Assembly (NCBI GenBank): GCA_018062585.1
Contig: JAGORY010000009.1
Location: 1 to 20,493, forward strand
Direction: 5' to 3'
Length of the DNA stretch: 20,493 nt
Source of the DNA: Candidatus Peribacteraceae bacterium
Lineage (GTDB): Bacteria > Patescibacteriota > Gracilibacteria > Peribacterales > Peribacteraceae
Part shown: positions 1 to 6,427 of the stretch, piece by piece
Position numbering within the stretch: the stretch's first letter is position 1
How the letters are laid out: each line of letters starts with the position of its first letter
Notes under the pieces: generated by a model
Told to the model about the DNA's origin: nothing
Database searches by the model: none
The model's input: the letters and a program-made list of their open reading frames with translations, nothing else
Made by a program: the position numbers and the translations under genes

Positions 1-62
1 GTTCCCTCGGTCGGAGCGGTGAGAACAGGGAGGCCTGAACCGAGTTTCTGAAGTGAGTACAT
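1..62 (-). CDS. M16-family (insulinase-like) metallopeptidase, N-terminal fragment
   Basis: Only the first 20 codons lie in the window, reading leftwards from an ATG at 62-60. The peptide is MYSLQKLGSGLPVLTAPTEG. Its core, L-x-x-G-L-x-V-L-T-A-P, matches the usual opening of M16 zinc peptidases (processing-peptidase/PqqL-like), whose first beta strand precedes the HxxEH site; that site would lie outside the window. I see no Shine-Dalgarno sequence. A TACACT box ends 9 bases upstream of the ATG, so the transcript may be nearly leaderless. The gene diverges from rpmH. The assignment rests on a short peptide and could be wrong, but an open frame with this pattern and a well-placed promoter is unlikely to be chance. 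Confidence 0.55.
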   Translation of the reverse strand, partial: MYSLQKLGSGLPVLTAPTEG

Positions 63-71
63 CGTGCGGGG

Positions 72-77
72 AGTGTA
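72..77 (-). promoter_or_regulatory. -10 box for the M16-like gene
   Basis: On the minus strand this reads TACACT (4 of 6 matches to TATAAT). Nine bases separate it from the ATG at 62, so transcription would begin one or two bases before the start codon. No convincing -35 was found. Confidence 0.35.
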
Positions 78-87
78 GGGGAAAGCC

Positions 88-115
88 TTGACGCTTGCTA
101 CGGATATTCTGTACC
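88..115 (+). promoter_or_regulatory. candidate rpmH promoter
   Basis: TTGACG at 88-93 is a good -35. A weak -10 (TGTACC, 110-115) follows at 16 bases. A better-looking TATTCT lies at 105-110, but its spacing is too short. Transcription would begin about 122, giving a leader of only some 7 bases before the rpmH ATG at 129. Confidence 0.35.
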
Positions 116-128
116 CTCCTACAGCTTT

Positions 129-272
129 ATGCTCGGAAAGTTACGTTGGCGTCGGCGTCTACGCGTGCACGGTTTCCTGTCACGCTCTGCCTCAAAGAAT
201 GGCCGCAAGGTCCTGAAGCGCCGTCGTGCTCAGGGCAGGAAGCGCATTACGGTGCAGAAGAAAACGAAGTAG
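129..272 (+). CDS. rpmH: 50S ribosomal protein bL34
   Basis: The 47-residue product is bL34 of the large ribosomal subunit. From residue 8 onward it matches the family closely: R-R-R-L-R-V-H-G-F, then S-K-N-G-R-K-V-L-K-R-R-R-A-Q-G-R-K-R-I-T-V and a basic tail Q-K-K-T-K. Length is normal (44-47). The N-terminus is odd: it begins MLGKLRW, without the near-universal K-R-T-Y/F-Q-P-S motif, and neither other frame supplies it. There is no Shine-Dalgarno sequence, but a promoter lies just upstream. A longer ORF in another frame (95-343) covers this gene and is a shadow. In most bacteria rnpA follows rpmH; here the next gene is an unrelated small membrane protein. Confidence 0.88.
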   Translation: MLGKLRWRRRLRVHGFLSRSASKNGRKVLKRRRAQGRKRITVQKKTK

Positions 273-345
273 AGCTTGTACGGAGCCGAGAGGAGTCTTT
301 GCGGTTTTTTACAAATGAAAGAATCTTTCCTGTAGGATTGTGAGT

Positions 346-639
346 ATGGAAGCAGTTCGTACAGCATCGGGTTTTCTGTTCTACGTCTCGGGCATCCTCC
401 TGATAGTCGCCATCGTGCTCGTGAAGAGCGGTCTTGCGTCAGGGGTCGCGCCCTACATGCACATCGCTGATCTGCCAATTCTCTTTGTGGCGATGCTGTA
501 TGCCGGAAGCAGCCTGTACGTGAGTCTCTCGCGCGGAAAAAAGTCCTTGCCGCTCCTCCTCATCACGTTCGTCCCACTGGGCGTTCTATTTGCCGTGTTC
601 AGCTGGTTCAATTTTGCGCTGCCGTTTCCGACGTTCTAG
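346..639 (+). CDS. small hydrophobic membrane protein, unknown family
   Basis: The 97-residue product has three likely membrane helices, at about residues 8-27, 40-60 and 69-92, joined by a short loop containing S-R-G-K-K. No catalytic or binding motif is visible and I do not recognise the family. ATG 346 was chosen over GTG 340 because AGGA at 334-337 is a well-spaced Shine-Dalgarno for the ATG and lies too close to the GTG. This is one of the few clear Shine-Dalgarno sequences in the window. The gene lies 73 bases after rpmH and may be cotranscribed with it. Its last 32 bases overlap the 3' end of the convergent adenosyltransferase gene. Confidence 0.6.
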   Translation: MEAVRTASGFLFYVSGILLIVAIVLVKSGLASGVAPYMHIADLPILFVAMLYAGSSLYVSLSRGKKSLPLLLITFVPLGVLFAVFSWFNFALPFPTF

Positions 640-1288
640 AGGTTGATCTCCGGAAAAACCGGTCGAGAATCTTCTTTGCTGTCTTTTTGATCGACGACGT
701 CGTGGACCACGATGTCTTTGCGATCGTATCGTCGTCACCGTCTCGCGGGATACTCACGACCGCTTCCGGGATATCGAGCTTGGAGTTTACGAATCTGGCA
801 GCGACGAAGAGATAGTCGCTTAGGCGATTCACAATGACGATAACGGCCTCGGTCACCGGTTCGGAGTTCTCAAGTTCCACGATCCATCGTTCGGCACGGC
901 GGCATACGGTGCGTGCTTCGTGCAGCTTGGCGCCTGCGGCCGAACCGCCGGGTAGGATGAAGCTCGTGAGAGGGGTGAGGTGTTGCTCCATCTCGTCGAT
1001 CCAGACTTCGAGTATCGTCGCATGCGACGTGTCCATCCTCAGAATATTGGCGCTACTGTCCAAAGGAGTGGCGAGGTCTGCGCCGATCTGGAACAGGAGC
1101 GACTGAATCCGAAGCAGTTGCGTCTTCGTGGACATGGGAAGTGTTCCGTCCGCTATCGCTGAACCGATGATGGCATTGAGTTCATCAAGTGTGCCGTAGG
1201 CATGCAGCCGGATCGCGGATTTGGAAACACGTTGCCCGCCGAACAGGCTGGTCTTTCCTTTATCGCCGCCACGCGTATAAATCTTCAT
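608..1288 (-). CDS. pduO: PduO-type cob(I)alamin adenosyltransferase
   Basis: The 226-residue product transfers the adenosyl group of ATP to cob(I)alamin, making adenosylcobalamin. The N-terminus has the family signature K-I-Y-T-R-G-G-D-K-G-K-T-S-L-F-G-G, an ATP-binding segment. The middle holds F-I-L-P-G-G-S, then H-E-A-R-T-V-C-R-R-A-E-R and N-R-L-S-D-Y-L-F, the ATP- and corrinoid-contacting helices. ATG 1288 was chosen because family members begin at M-K-I-Y; GTG 1303 and ATG 1294 are alternatives. A C-terminal tail of about 45 residues, rich in Ser, Thr, Lys and Arg, follows the usual end of the domain and overlaps the convergent gene. The gene starts 24 bases after the pheT stop. A likely client for adenosylcobalamin would be a class II ribonucleotide reductase elsewhere in the genome (inference). 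Confidence 0.93.
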   Translation of the reverse strand: MKIYTRGGDKGKTSLFGGQRVSKSAIRLHAYGTLDELNAIIGSAIADGTLPMSTKTQLLRIQSLLFQIGADLATPLDSSANILRMDTSHATILEVWIDEMEQHLTPLTSFILPGGSAAGAKLHEARTVCRRAERWIVELENSEPVTEAVIVIVNRLSDYLFVAARFVNSKLDIPEAVVSIPRDGDDDTIAKTSWSTTSSIKKTAKKILDRFFRRSTSRTSETAAQN

Positions 1289-1303
1289 GCTCATAAGACG
1301 CAC

Positions 1304-1309
1304 AGTATA
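1304..1309 (-). promoter_or_regulatory. -10 box before the adenosyltransferase gene
   Basis: TATACT on the minus strand, 15 bases before ATG 1288 and 9 before ATG 1294. A second box, TATAGT (1312-1317), overlaps the pheT stop codon. Either could start a short-leader transcript independent of pheT. Confidence 0.35.
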
Positions 1310-1312
1310 CCA

Positions 1313-3676
1313 CTATACCTTCTTCAGCTCCGCAAGCACGCCGGAGTGTATTTTCTCCACTTCCTCCTGCGTCAGTGTGCGGTCGTCGGCGCGGTACGTG
1401 AACCGCAGCGTGATCGTCTTGCCGCCTTCGCCTTCGTAGAGATCCGCAACCGCGACGCTACGAAGTAGTGTGTTCATCGACAGCAGTTTTTTCGTGATCG
1501 TTGTGAAAGCCGTCTTCGGGATCATCAGTGTTTCGTCGAATTCCACCGCTGGGAATGCGGGGAGCGCTCTACCGATGAAGACGTCGGGTTCGATGGTGAG
1601 GAGGGTTTCAAGATCGATGACCGCAACAGCGGCGCGTCCGGCGATATCGAAAGCCTGACGAATGTGTGGCGCGACTTCGGTGAGCAGGCCGATCACTTTT
1701 CCTTTACAGAGGATGGAAGCACTCCTGCCTGCGTGTGCGAATGACAGGAGGTTGTCTTTGGTTTGCTCGAATGAAACGGCGTATCCGGCTTGCTTCATGG
1801 CTCTCGTGAGGTCGGCTTTGGTCATGAGCAGCGGATCATCTTTCAGTGTCGTCTTCGCTTTGGACGCGGTGAGCAGCGCCAGCTCCGGACGTTCTTTGCC
1901 GGGCGAAAAGACCTGTCCGTATTCAAAAAGTTTGAGGACCGATGCATCGGACTTCGTGAGTTCGCGTCCCGCGGTCTCGAGGAGTGCAGGTACTAAGCTC
2001 GGACGCATGAGTGAGAGTTCTTCGCCGATAGGATTCTCGATCGACACCGGTTTTGTCGTATTCATGCCGACTTTTTTCAGGACGGTCGGGCTCGTGAATG
2101 CTAAGTGCAAGAGTTCGATCACCCGTTCTTCCTTGAGTCCGTCTCGGATGTCATTGATCCGAGGGTCGCGCACCGGAGGCATGATGGAAGCCTCAGGCAT
2201 GACCGGCGCCACGTTGGCGTAACCGTACGTGCGGGCTACTTCTTCCGCGATGTCCTGAATGTGTGTGATATCGCGCCTCCACGCAGGAGGAGTGACGGTG
2301 AGCGCGTTGCCTGATCCCTTCACGTCACAACCTAAGTCCGAGAGGATCTTCTTCACTTTTTTTCCGTCGATGTCGCCGCCGATGTATCCCTGAATCCGTG
2401 CGAGGTCTGCCTTCACTACTTTCGGCGTTGTTGCTTTGCCCCACGTTACGAGCTTCGAGCTCACGCGAAAATCTTTTCCGTGTTCGGCGAGGAGCTCCAT
2501 CGCGCGCCTAAGTCCGGCCGCCGCCGTCACCGGCATGACGCCTTTCTCGTAGACTGTTGCGGCGTCCGTGCGGTGCGCCATCGCGATGGTCGTACGGCGG
2601 ATGGCGACGGGCTCGGGGATACCAGCCTGCAGAAACACGTTGCGAGTCGAGGGCTTATTCGAGGTGCGGAGTCCTCCCATGACGCCGAAGAGATCGAAGA
2701 TGCCCTCGTTGTCGCTGATAATGAGTGCGCCTTCGGGGAGATCACGCTGTTTTTCATCGAGCGTCGTGATCGTCTCACCTTTCTTCGCTGTGCGGATGCG
2801 GAGCTCTCCCTTGAAATCGTCGGCGTCGAACGCATGGAGCGGCATGCCGATCTCCATGAGTACGTAGTTCGTGACGTCGATCGCGAGGTTGATCGGTCTC
2901 CATCCGGTCGCGGCGAGCCTGCGCTGCATCCATTCCGGTGACGGACCCGATGCATCGACATGCAGAAGTGCGGCTTCGTAGTAGGGGATCAAGTCGGGAA
3001 CTTCATTCGTGAGTGTGAACGGAATGTTTGTGGCTGCGAATTTCATGGCCGGAGTCTTGGGCTCTTTTTTCCACGTCGCAAGTCCCATCGCTACGAGCTC
3101 ACGGGCGACGCCGATGTGCGAGAAAAGATCGGGACGGTTCGTGATGGCGTGATTATCGATGTGGAAGACGACGTCGGTGAGGCCGAGTGCTTCCCGTAGC
3201 GCTGTACCAGGCTTGTATCCGCGCTCCGTAAGGTCAGCGACCGGACGTGCGCCCTGCTCAGGAGTCGTCGGACATAGTGATTCGATCTCCAGTTCTTCGG
3301 CGGCACAGATCATCCCCTCACTCTCTTCGCCGCGGATCGTGGCTTTCGTGAGCGTCACCATTTCTTTGCCGCCCGCTTTCACGGTAGCGCCGACGTGCGC
3401 GAGTGCGACGAGCATTCCTTCCTTCAGGTTCGTTCCGCCACACACGAGCTTCTTGATTCCTTTATCCGTCTCTACCGTGCACACCGAAAGTTTGTCCGCG
3501 TTCGGGTGTTTACCCAGTGTCACGATCTTGCCGACGACCACGTTGTCCATCAGCGCTCCCTTCTGTTCCACTTCATCGACTTCACCCATGCCGCGGGTGA
3601 TGCGGTCCGCGATAACCTCCGGATCGGTTTCGATCCAGTCGAGAAAATCCGATAACCAGTCTCGGGAGATCTTCAT
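1313..3676 (-). CDS. pheT: phenylalanine--tRNA ligase beta subunit
   Basis: The 787-residue product is the beta chain of the heterotetrameric phenylalanyl-tRNA synthetase. It begins MKISRDWLSDFLDW, the standard PheT start. Next comes the tRNA-binding EMAP/OB domain (about 43-150, containing G-K-H-P-N-A-D-K-L and C-G-G-T-N). B3/4 editing-region motifs follow, with N-R-P-D-L near 195 and G-M-P-L-H-A-F-D-A-D. B5 comes next, then the catalytic-core-like fold, and finally the FDX-ACB anticodon-arm domain (last about 95 residues). Length is normal (about 780-800). An upstream GTG would add 29 residues but lies in a G-rich promoter region and was rejected. pheS is not in the window, so the two subunits are encoded apart or lie beyond it. 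Confidence 0.97.
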   Translation of the reverse strand: MKISRDWLSDFLDWIETDPEVIADRITRGMGEVDEVEQKGALMDNVVVGKIVTLGKHPNADKLSVCTVETDKGIKKLVCGGTNLKEGMLVALAHVGATVKAGGKEMVTLTKATIRGEESEGMICAAEELEIESLCPTTPEQGARPVADLTERGYKPGTALREALGLTDVVFHIDNHAITNRPDLFSHIGVARELVAMGLATWKKEPKTPAMKFAATNIPFTLTNEVPDLIPYYEAALLHVDASGPSPEWMQRRLAATGWRPINLAIDVTNYVLMEIGMPLHAFDADDFKGELRIRTAKKGETITTLDEKQRDLPEGALIISDNEGIFDLFGVMGGLRTSNKPSTRNVFLQAGIPEPVAIRRTTIAMAHRTDAATVYEKGVMPVTAAAGLRRAMELLAEHGKDFRVSSKLVTWGKATTPKVVKADLARIQGYIGGDIDGKKVKKILSDLGCDVKGSGNALTVTPPAWRRDITHIQDIAEEVARTYGYANVAPVMPEASIMPPVRDPRINDIRDGLKEERVIELLHLAFTSPTVLKKVGMNTTKPVSIENPIGEELSLMRPSLVPALLETAGRELTKSDASVLKLFEYGQVFSPGKERPELALLTASKAKTTLKDDPLLMTKADLTRAMKQAGYAVSFEQTKDNLLSFAHAGRSASILCKGKVIGLLTEVAPHIRQAFDIAGRAAVAVIDLETLLTIEPDVFIGRALPAFPAVEFDETLMIPKTAFTTITKKLLSMNTLLRSVAVADLYEGEGGKTITLRFTYRADDRTLTQEEVEKIHSGVLAELKKV

Positions 3677-3683
3677 GGCGCCT

Positions 3684-3689
3684 AGAGTA
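3684..3689 (-). promoter_or_regulatory. candidate pheT -10 box
   Basis: TACTCT on the minus strand, 7 bases before the pheT ATG, so transcription would begin at or next to the start codon. No clear -35. Confidence 0.3.
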
Positions 3690-3703
3690 CGCGAGGAGCG
3701 CGC

Positions 3704-3728
3704 GGGAAGGAAGCGGGGCGGGGGAGGG
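3704..3728 (+). other. G-rich tract with four G-runs between divergent genes
   Basis: The plus strand has G-runs of 3, 4, 5 and 3 at 3704-3706, 3715-3718, 3720-3724 and 3726-3728, with loops of 8, 1 and 1 bases. This is close to the G-quadruplex consensus. It lies between pheT and the divergent small gene at 3799, just upstream of the pheT -10 box. Confidence 0.4.
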
Positions 3729-3758
3729 AGAATCGTGCTTTTCAGGACCCTAAACGTG

Positions 3759-3764
3759 TACACT
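3759..3764 (+). promoter_or_regulatory. -10 box for the small cysteine-rich membrane gene
   Basis: TACACT on the plus strand, 34 bases before ATG 3799. No convincing -35. The leader would be about 28 bases and is pyrimidine-rich. Confidence 0.35.
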
Positions 3765-3798
3765 GTAAGCCACTTAACTCCTCTTCCCTTTCTTCGTT

Positions 3799-4074
3799 AT
3801 GGCTCTCCTCAGTAAAAAGAAAACCGAGTCCTGTTCTACAGGTTGCCTTGTTACCAAGTGGGCGTTGTGCCTTCTTCTGCTCGTCGTCACTCTCGCGGCG
3901 CTCATTGGTGTCTACGAGACACACGTCATCATCGGTACGGATCCGGCCCGATTTGCGGTTCAGTTCGGTTCCACCTCCGGATCGCTTGCGATTCTCGCAT
4001 TCACCGTGGCCTCCGTGTCGTTCATGAAGCATATGATCTGCTGCATGTCTCCGTGTGAAGTGTGTTCTCGATAA
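3799..4074 (+). CDS. small cysteine-rich two-helix membrane protein, unknown
   Basis: The 91-residue product has a short basic N-terminus, two likely membrane helices (about 19-42 and 58-76), and cysteines clustered at both ends: C12 and C16 before helix 1, and a C-terminal motif H-M-I-C-C-M-S-P-C-E-V-C-S. Both clusters would be on the same side of a two-helix hairpin, probably the cytoplasm, given the KKK at residues 6-8. They could bind a metal or form disulfides; that is inference. I do not recognise a named family. The gene has its own candidate promoter, no Shine-Dalgarno, and lies alone between divergent pheT and tRNA-Ser. Codon use resembles the neighbours. Confidence 0.7.
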   Translation: MALLSKKKTESCSTGCLVTKWALCLLLLVVTLAALIGVYETHVIIGTDPARFAVQFGSTSGSLAILAFTVASVSFMKHMICCMSPCEVCSR

Positions 4075-4086
4075 GTGCATAATCGG

Positions 4087-4116
4087 AAGCGGGTGTGGTA
4101 TAGTCCGCGCCCGCTT
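4087..4116 (+). promoter_or_regulatory. extended -10 promoter inside an inverted repeat, upstream of tRNA-Ser
   Basis: TGGTATAGT at 4096-4104 is an extended -10 element (TGn plus TATAGT). It lies in the loop between perfect 7-bp arms, AAGCGGG (4087-4093) and CCCGCTT (4110-4116). It probably drives the tRNA 70 bases downstream. The inverted repeat might instead end transcription of the preceding gene, although it has only three T after it. Confidence 0.45.
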
Positions 4117-4175
4117 TCATGACAAACAGCTCACAGAAGGCCCTGTGTGCTAGGGAAGCGTCTGACACCACATAC

Positions 4176-4265
4176 GGAGAGGTCGCATAGTGGCCTAGTG
4201 CGCTCGCTTGGAAAGCGAGTAGACGTGAAAACGTCTCGGGAGTTCGAATCTCCCCCTCTCCGCCA
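4176..4265 (+). tRNA. tRNA-Ser (anticodon GGA)
   Basis: A class II tRNA. The acceptor arms GGAGAGG (4176-4182) and CCTCTCC (4255-4261) pair fully. The discriminator is G4262 and CCA is encoded at 4263-4265. The anticodon stem CTCGC/GCGAG (4203-4207 and 4215-4219) encloses TTGGAAA, giving anticodon GGA at 4210-4212. A long variable arm, 4221-4236, is a hairpin with a GAAA loop, as expected for serine. The T-loop is TTCGAAT. Confidence 0.97.
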
Positions 4266-4379
4266 TTCGACTCGGCCTGCGGGCCTCGCTCACTGTTCGA
4301 TTCACTTCGTTCACTCACAGTCCTTCGAAAATTTCGAAAGAATTTTTGTGTGGGATTCGAACAACCCTGAGCCTGTCGA

Positions 4380-4415
4380 AGGGTGGTCCTCGCACTTTGG
4401 AGCTCGGGCCACCCT
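4380..4415. repeat. 10-bp inverted repeat
   Basis: AGGGTGGTCC (4380-4389) pairs with GGGCCACCCT (4406-4415), with one T-G pair and a 16-base loop. It sits directly after the CCTGAGCCTGTCGAAGG sequence. Confidence 0.6.
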
Positions 4416-4480
4416 CGATGCCGTTTTTTGTAGAGACGCAAGATTTTGCGTCTCTACAAAAAACGTCTTAGACAAAGTGC
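4392..4480. repeat. nested palindromic element around a 20-bp perfect hairpin
   Basis: The core is a 20-bp perfect stem: 4422-4441 pairs with 4446-4465 around a GATT loop. Its centre is GTAGAGACGCAA/TTGCGTCTCTAC, flanked by T6 and A6. An outer 8-bp pair, GCACTTTG (4392-4399) and CAAAGTGC (4473-4480), encloses it. The runs are T before and A after the stem on both strands, so it is not a normal terminator. It looks like a small dispersed palindromic repeat. Confidence 0.75.
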
Positions 4481-4556
4481 CAAACCTTACCATCATCAGC
4501 TTTCATGAATCGCTTGCATGAGCCGCGTTGCATCGTCCGCTTCTACGTGAAATGCT

Positions 4557-4562
4557 TATAAT
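4557..4562 (+). promoter_or_regulatory. consensus -10 box for the GT-C-like gene
   Basis: A perfect TATAAT, 14 bases before ATG 4577. No good -35 at 16-18 bases. The predicted leader is about 8 bases with no Shine-Dalgarno. Confidence 0.5.
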
Positions 4563-4576
4563 GAATACCACTCACG

Positions 4577-6382
4577 ATGTGGAAGAAAAAGATAACCGCC
4601 GGCAAATCTAATCGTACAGAGGCTGTCCTCGATCTCATTATTTTCATCGTGACGATCGGTCTGCTTGTTGCACTGAGGTTTCAGGTGGCGCCCGTCATCA
4701 GTCCCGCAACCTTTCTCATGCCCGAACGCGAGACCGATACGCGGGATCTTCCGGCGTTCTTTGATTCTGTTGCGGAGACGATGGTCGCACTCGTGACGAT
4801 CGAGCTGAAGTCCCTGCGCCCTGGAGTGTTTGCGGTGCAGGTGGATGATTGCATCGAGAGACTTGCGGTGAACGGTGTCTCGGTCATCCCAGAACAGATG
4901 AACCGTCTGTGCTCGCCTCATGACCTGACACGTATCAATCTGCGTCCATACCTGCGTACTGGGAAAAACTCACTCTCGATGTCGATCTCGGATATCGGAG
5001 TCACGCAGGGGCTCAGCATCCAGCCATCTCACACGGATCCTCTGCTGCTTGGCATCTGGCTCGCCATTGCCTTCGCGATTGCGTGGTACGCCTACAAGCT
5101 CCGCTCACTTCTTCCTGCATCAAGGCGATGGCCCGTGATCTTCTGCGCCGTGCTGCTCTTCGGGCTCTTCGTCCGGATGCTGTACGACGGCGCCACTCCG
5201 TACAATCTTCGCGCGCATGACCTCGAGGGACACGTGGATTACATCACGTACATGCAACAACACTGGAGCATTCCGATTGCGAAGGACGGGTGGGAATTCC
5301 ATCAACCACCTCTCTATTACGCGATGGCAGCACTCTGGCTCACGGTGCTCTCGCCGCTCGGCCTTCCAAAAATCTTGCAGTACCAGTCGCTTGCAGGCTG
5401 GTCCTTGGTACTCTCAGTCCTGACGTTCACGGTGGCACTCTACTGTCTGCGGCAGTTATTCGGTGAGTCGAATCGGAGAGATGCGGTGAAGGCGGGCATG
5501 ATGATCGCTGTCTTCAGTAGCCTTGTGTTCTTTGCTTCGCGCATCACGAATGAAGCATTGTCCGCGTTCCTCACAGTGTCGACGATCGCACTCCTTCTGC
5601 TGTGGTGGAAGCGTGGGGACCGCACGACACTTGTCGCACTGTCGTTGGTTTTTGCACTCGGTATCCTCGCCAAGATCAGTATTTTGGCGCTCGGCCCTGC
5701 GCTTGCGGTCGCACTCTTATTCCGTTCGGGCCGATCATGGAAGATTCGTTTCGCGGATATCGTTATCGCTTCACTCGTCGTGGTGCTCGCGGCGGGCTGG
5801 TATCCGGTGCACCGTTTTTTCTTGGAGCCGGAGCAGGAGAAGACGCTTTCACTGGGTAACGACGGCATGGACGCAACACTCGCCGTACCGCGTGATTTCA
5901 AGCACCTCGTCACACTGAACCCCGTGCAGGTCGTCACTCATCCTTTCAATGATCCGTGGGACGATACGTTCCGTCGCGGATACTTCTTGGAATATTTTTT
6001 CCGCAGTGCATTCTTCGGTGAATACACATTTGAGCGGTATCGGATTCTCGCACAGACGATACTGATCCTTGCGTTGTTGCTCGTACCTGCACTCCTCTTT
6101 GGTATCCTGATAGATTTCCGGCGCCGTTTCTATGAACTACTTCCGTTTCACGTCGTAATGCTTGGGATGGTCCTCGCTGCGTTTCTGTATCCGTACCTTT
6201 TCCCGTTCGCGCCGAACCAAGATTTCCGGTTCTCGGTCATCCTGATTCTCCCGGCAGCGTATTACATTGTGCGGGGAATCGAGTCACTTCCCCTGTGGCT
6301 CCGAATTGCGTGGAGAGGCATCTTTGCAGCATTCGTCATCGCGGCGTTCTGTTTTATCGTGGCGCTCTTCATCAACGCCTAA
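4577..6382 (+). CDS. GT-C type membrane glycosyltransferase-like protein with extracytoplasmic N-terminal domain
   Basis: The 601-residue polytopic protein resembles the ArnT/PMT (GT39/GT83) group, which transfers sugars from polyprenyl-phosphate carriers outside the membrane. After helix 1 (about 18-37) comes a soluble segment of about 110 residues that looks like a jelly-roll (D-D-C-I-E-R-L-A-V-N-G, then I-N-L-R-P-Y-L-R-T-G-K-N). Helix 2 starts near 156. The following loops hold H-D-L-E-G-H-V-D-Y-I and F-H-Q-P-P-L-Y-Y, typical of GT-C proteins, with acidic residues that may be catalytic. At least ten helices follow. The first ATG after the TATAAT box was taken as start. The gene stands alone and ends at a bidirectional terminator. 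The sugar and acceptor are unknown. Confidence 0.8.
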   Translation: MWKKKITAGKSNRTEAVLDLIIFIVTIGLLVALRFQVAPVISPATFLMPERETDTRDLPAFFDSVAETMVALVTIELKSLRPGVFAVQVDDCIERLAVNGVSVIPEQMNRLCSPHDLTRINLRPYLRTGKNSLSMSISDIGVTQGLSIQPSHTDPLLLGIWLAIAFAIAWYAYKLRSLLPASRRWPVIFCAVLLFGLFVRMLYDGATPYNLRAHDLEGHVDYITYMQQHWSIPIAKDGWEFHQPPLYYAMAALWLTVLSPLGLPKILQYQSLAGWSLVLSVLTFTVALYCLRQLFGESNRRDAVKAGMMIAVFSSLVFFASRITNEALSAFLTVSTIALLLLWWKRGDRTTLVALSLVFALGILAKISILALGPALAVALLFRSGRSWKIRFADIVIASLVVVLAAGWYPVHRFFLEPEQEKTLSLGNDGMDATLAVPRDFKHLVTLNPVQVVTHPFNDPWDDTFRRGYFLEYFFRSAFFGEYTFERYRILAQTILILALLLVPALLFGILIDFRRRFYELLPFHVVMLGMVLAAFLYPYLFPFAPNQDFRFSVILILPAAYYIVRGIESLPLWLRIAWRGIFAAFVIAAFCFIVALFINA

Positions 6383-6385
6383 TAA

Positions 6386-6411
6386 AAAAACCCGACCAAA
6401 GCCGGGTTTTT
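6386..6411. terminator. bidirectional rho-independent terminator
   Basis: AAAAACCCG (6386-6394) pairs with CGGGTTTTT (6403-6411) around an 8-base loop. It gives a GC stem followed by a T-run on both strands, and lies between convergent genes, starting 3 bases after the plus-strand stop codon. Confidence 0.85.
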
Positions 6412-6427
6412 CGATGAAGTGCGATCC

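Larger units (their letters stand above)
4266..4576. other. 311-bp non-coding stretch rich in palindromes
   Basis: No gene is supported here. Just after tRNA-Ser (about 4270-4335) are a GGCC-tgcg-GGCC hairpin and, on the minus strand, three imperfect copies of AGTGAnCGA. A TTCGAAA/TTTCGAA palindrome follows near 4323-4339. Then comes CCTGAGCCTGTCGAAGG, and finally the nested inverted repeats listed separately (4380-4480). The last 100 bases lead into the promoter of the next gene. The organisation resembles small non-autonomous repeat elements downstream of a tRNA. Confidence 0.6.

Noticed and set aside
273..330. Terminator after rpmH
   Set aside because: A T6 run is present at 305-310, but only a 3-bp stem precedes it.
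95..343. 82-codon plus-strand frame over rpmH
   Set aside because: The overlapping frame from 129 encodes bL34 with clear family motifs; this frame begins with TTG and has none.
1662..2222. 186-codon plus-strand open frame
   Set aside because: Antisense to pheT, whose reading frame is unambiguous; low-complexity Ser/Arg product.
4350..4363. Possible tRNA fragment (GGGATTCGAAC, T-arm-like)
   Set aside because: The T-stem does not pair and no acceptor or anticodon arm is found around it.
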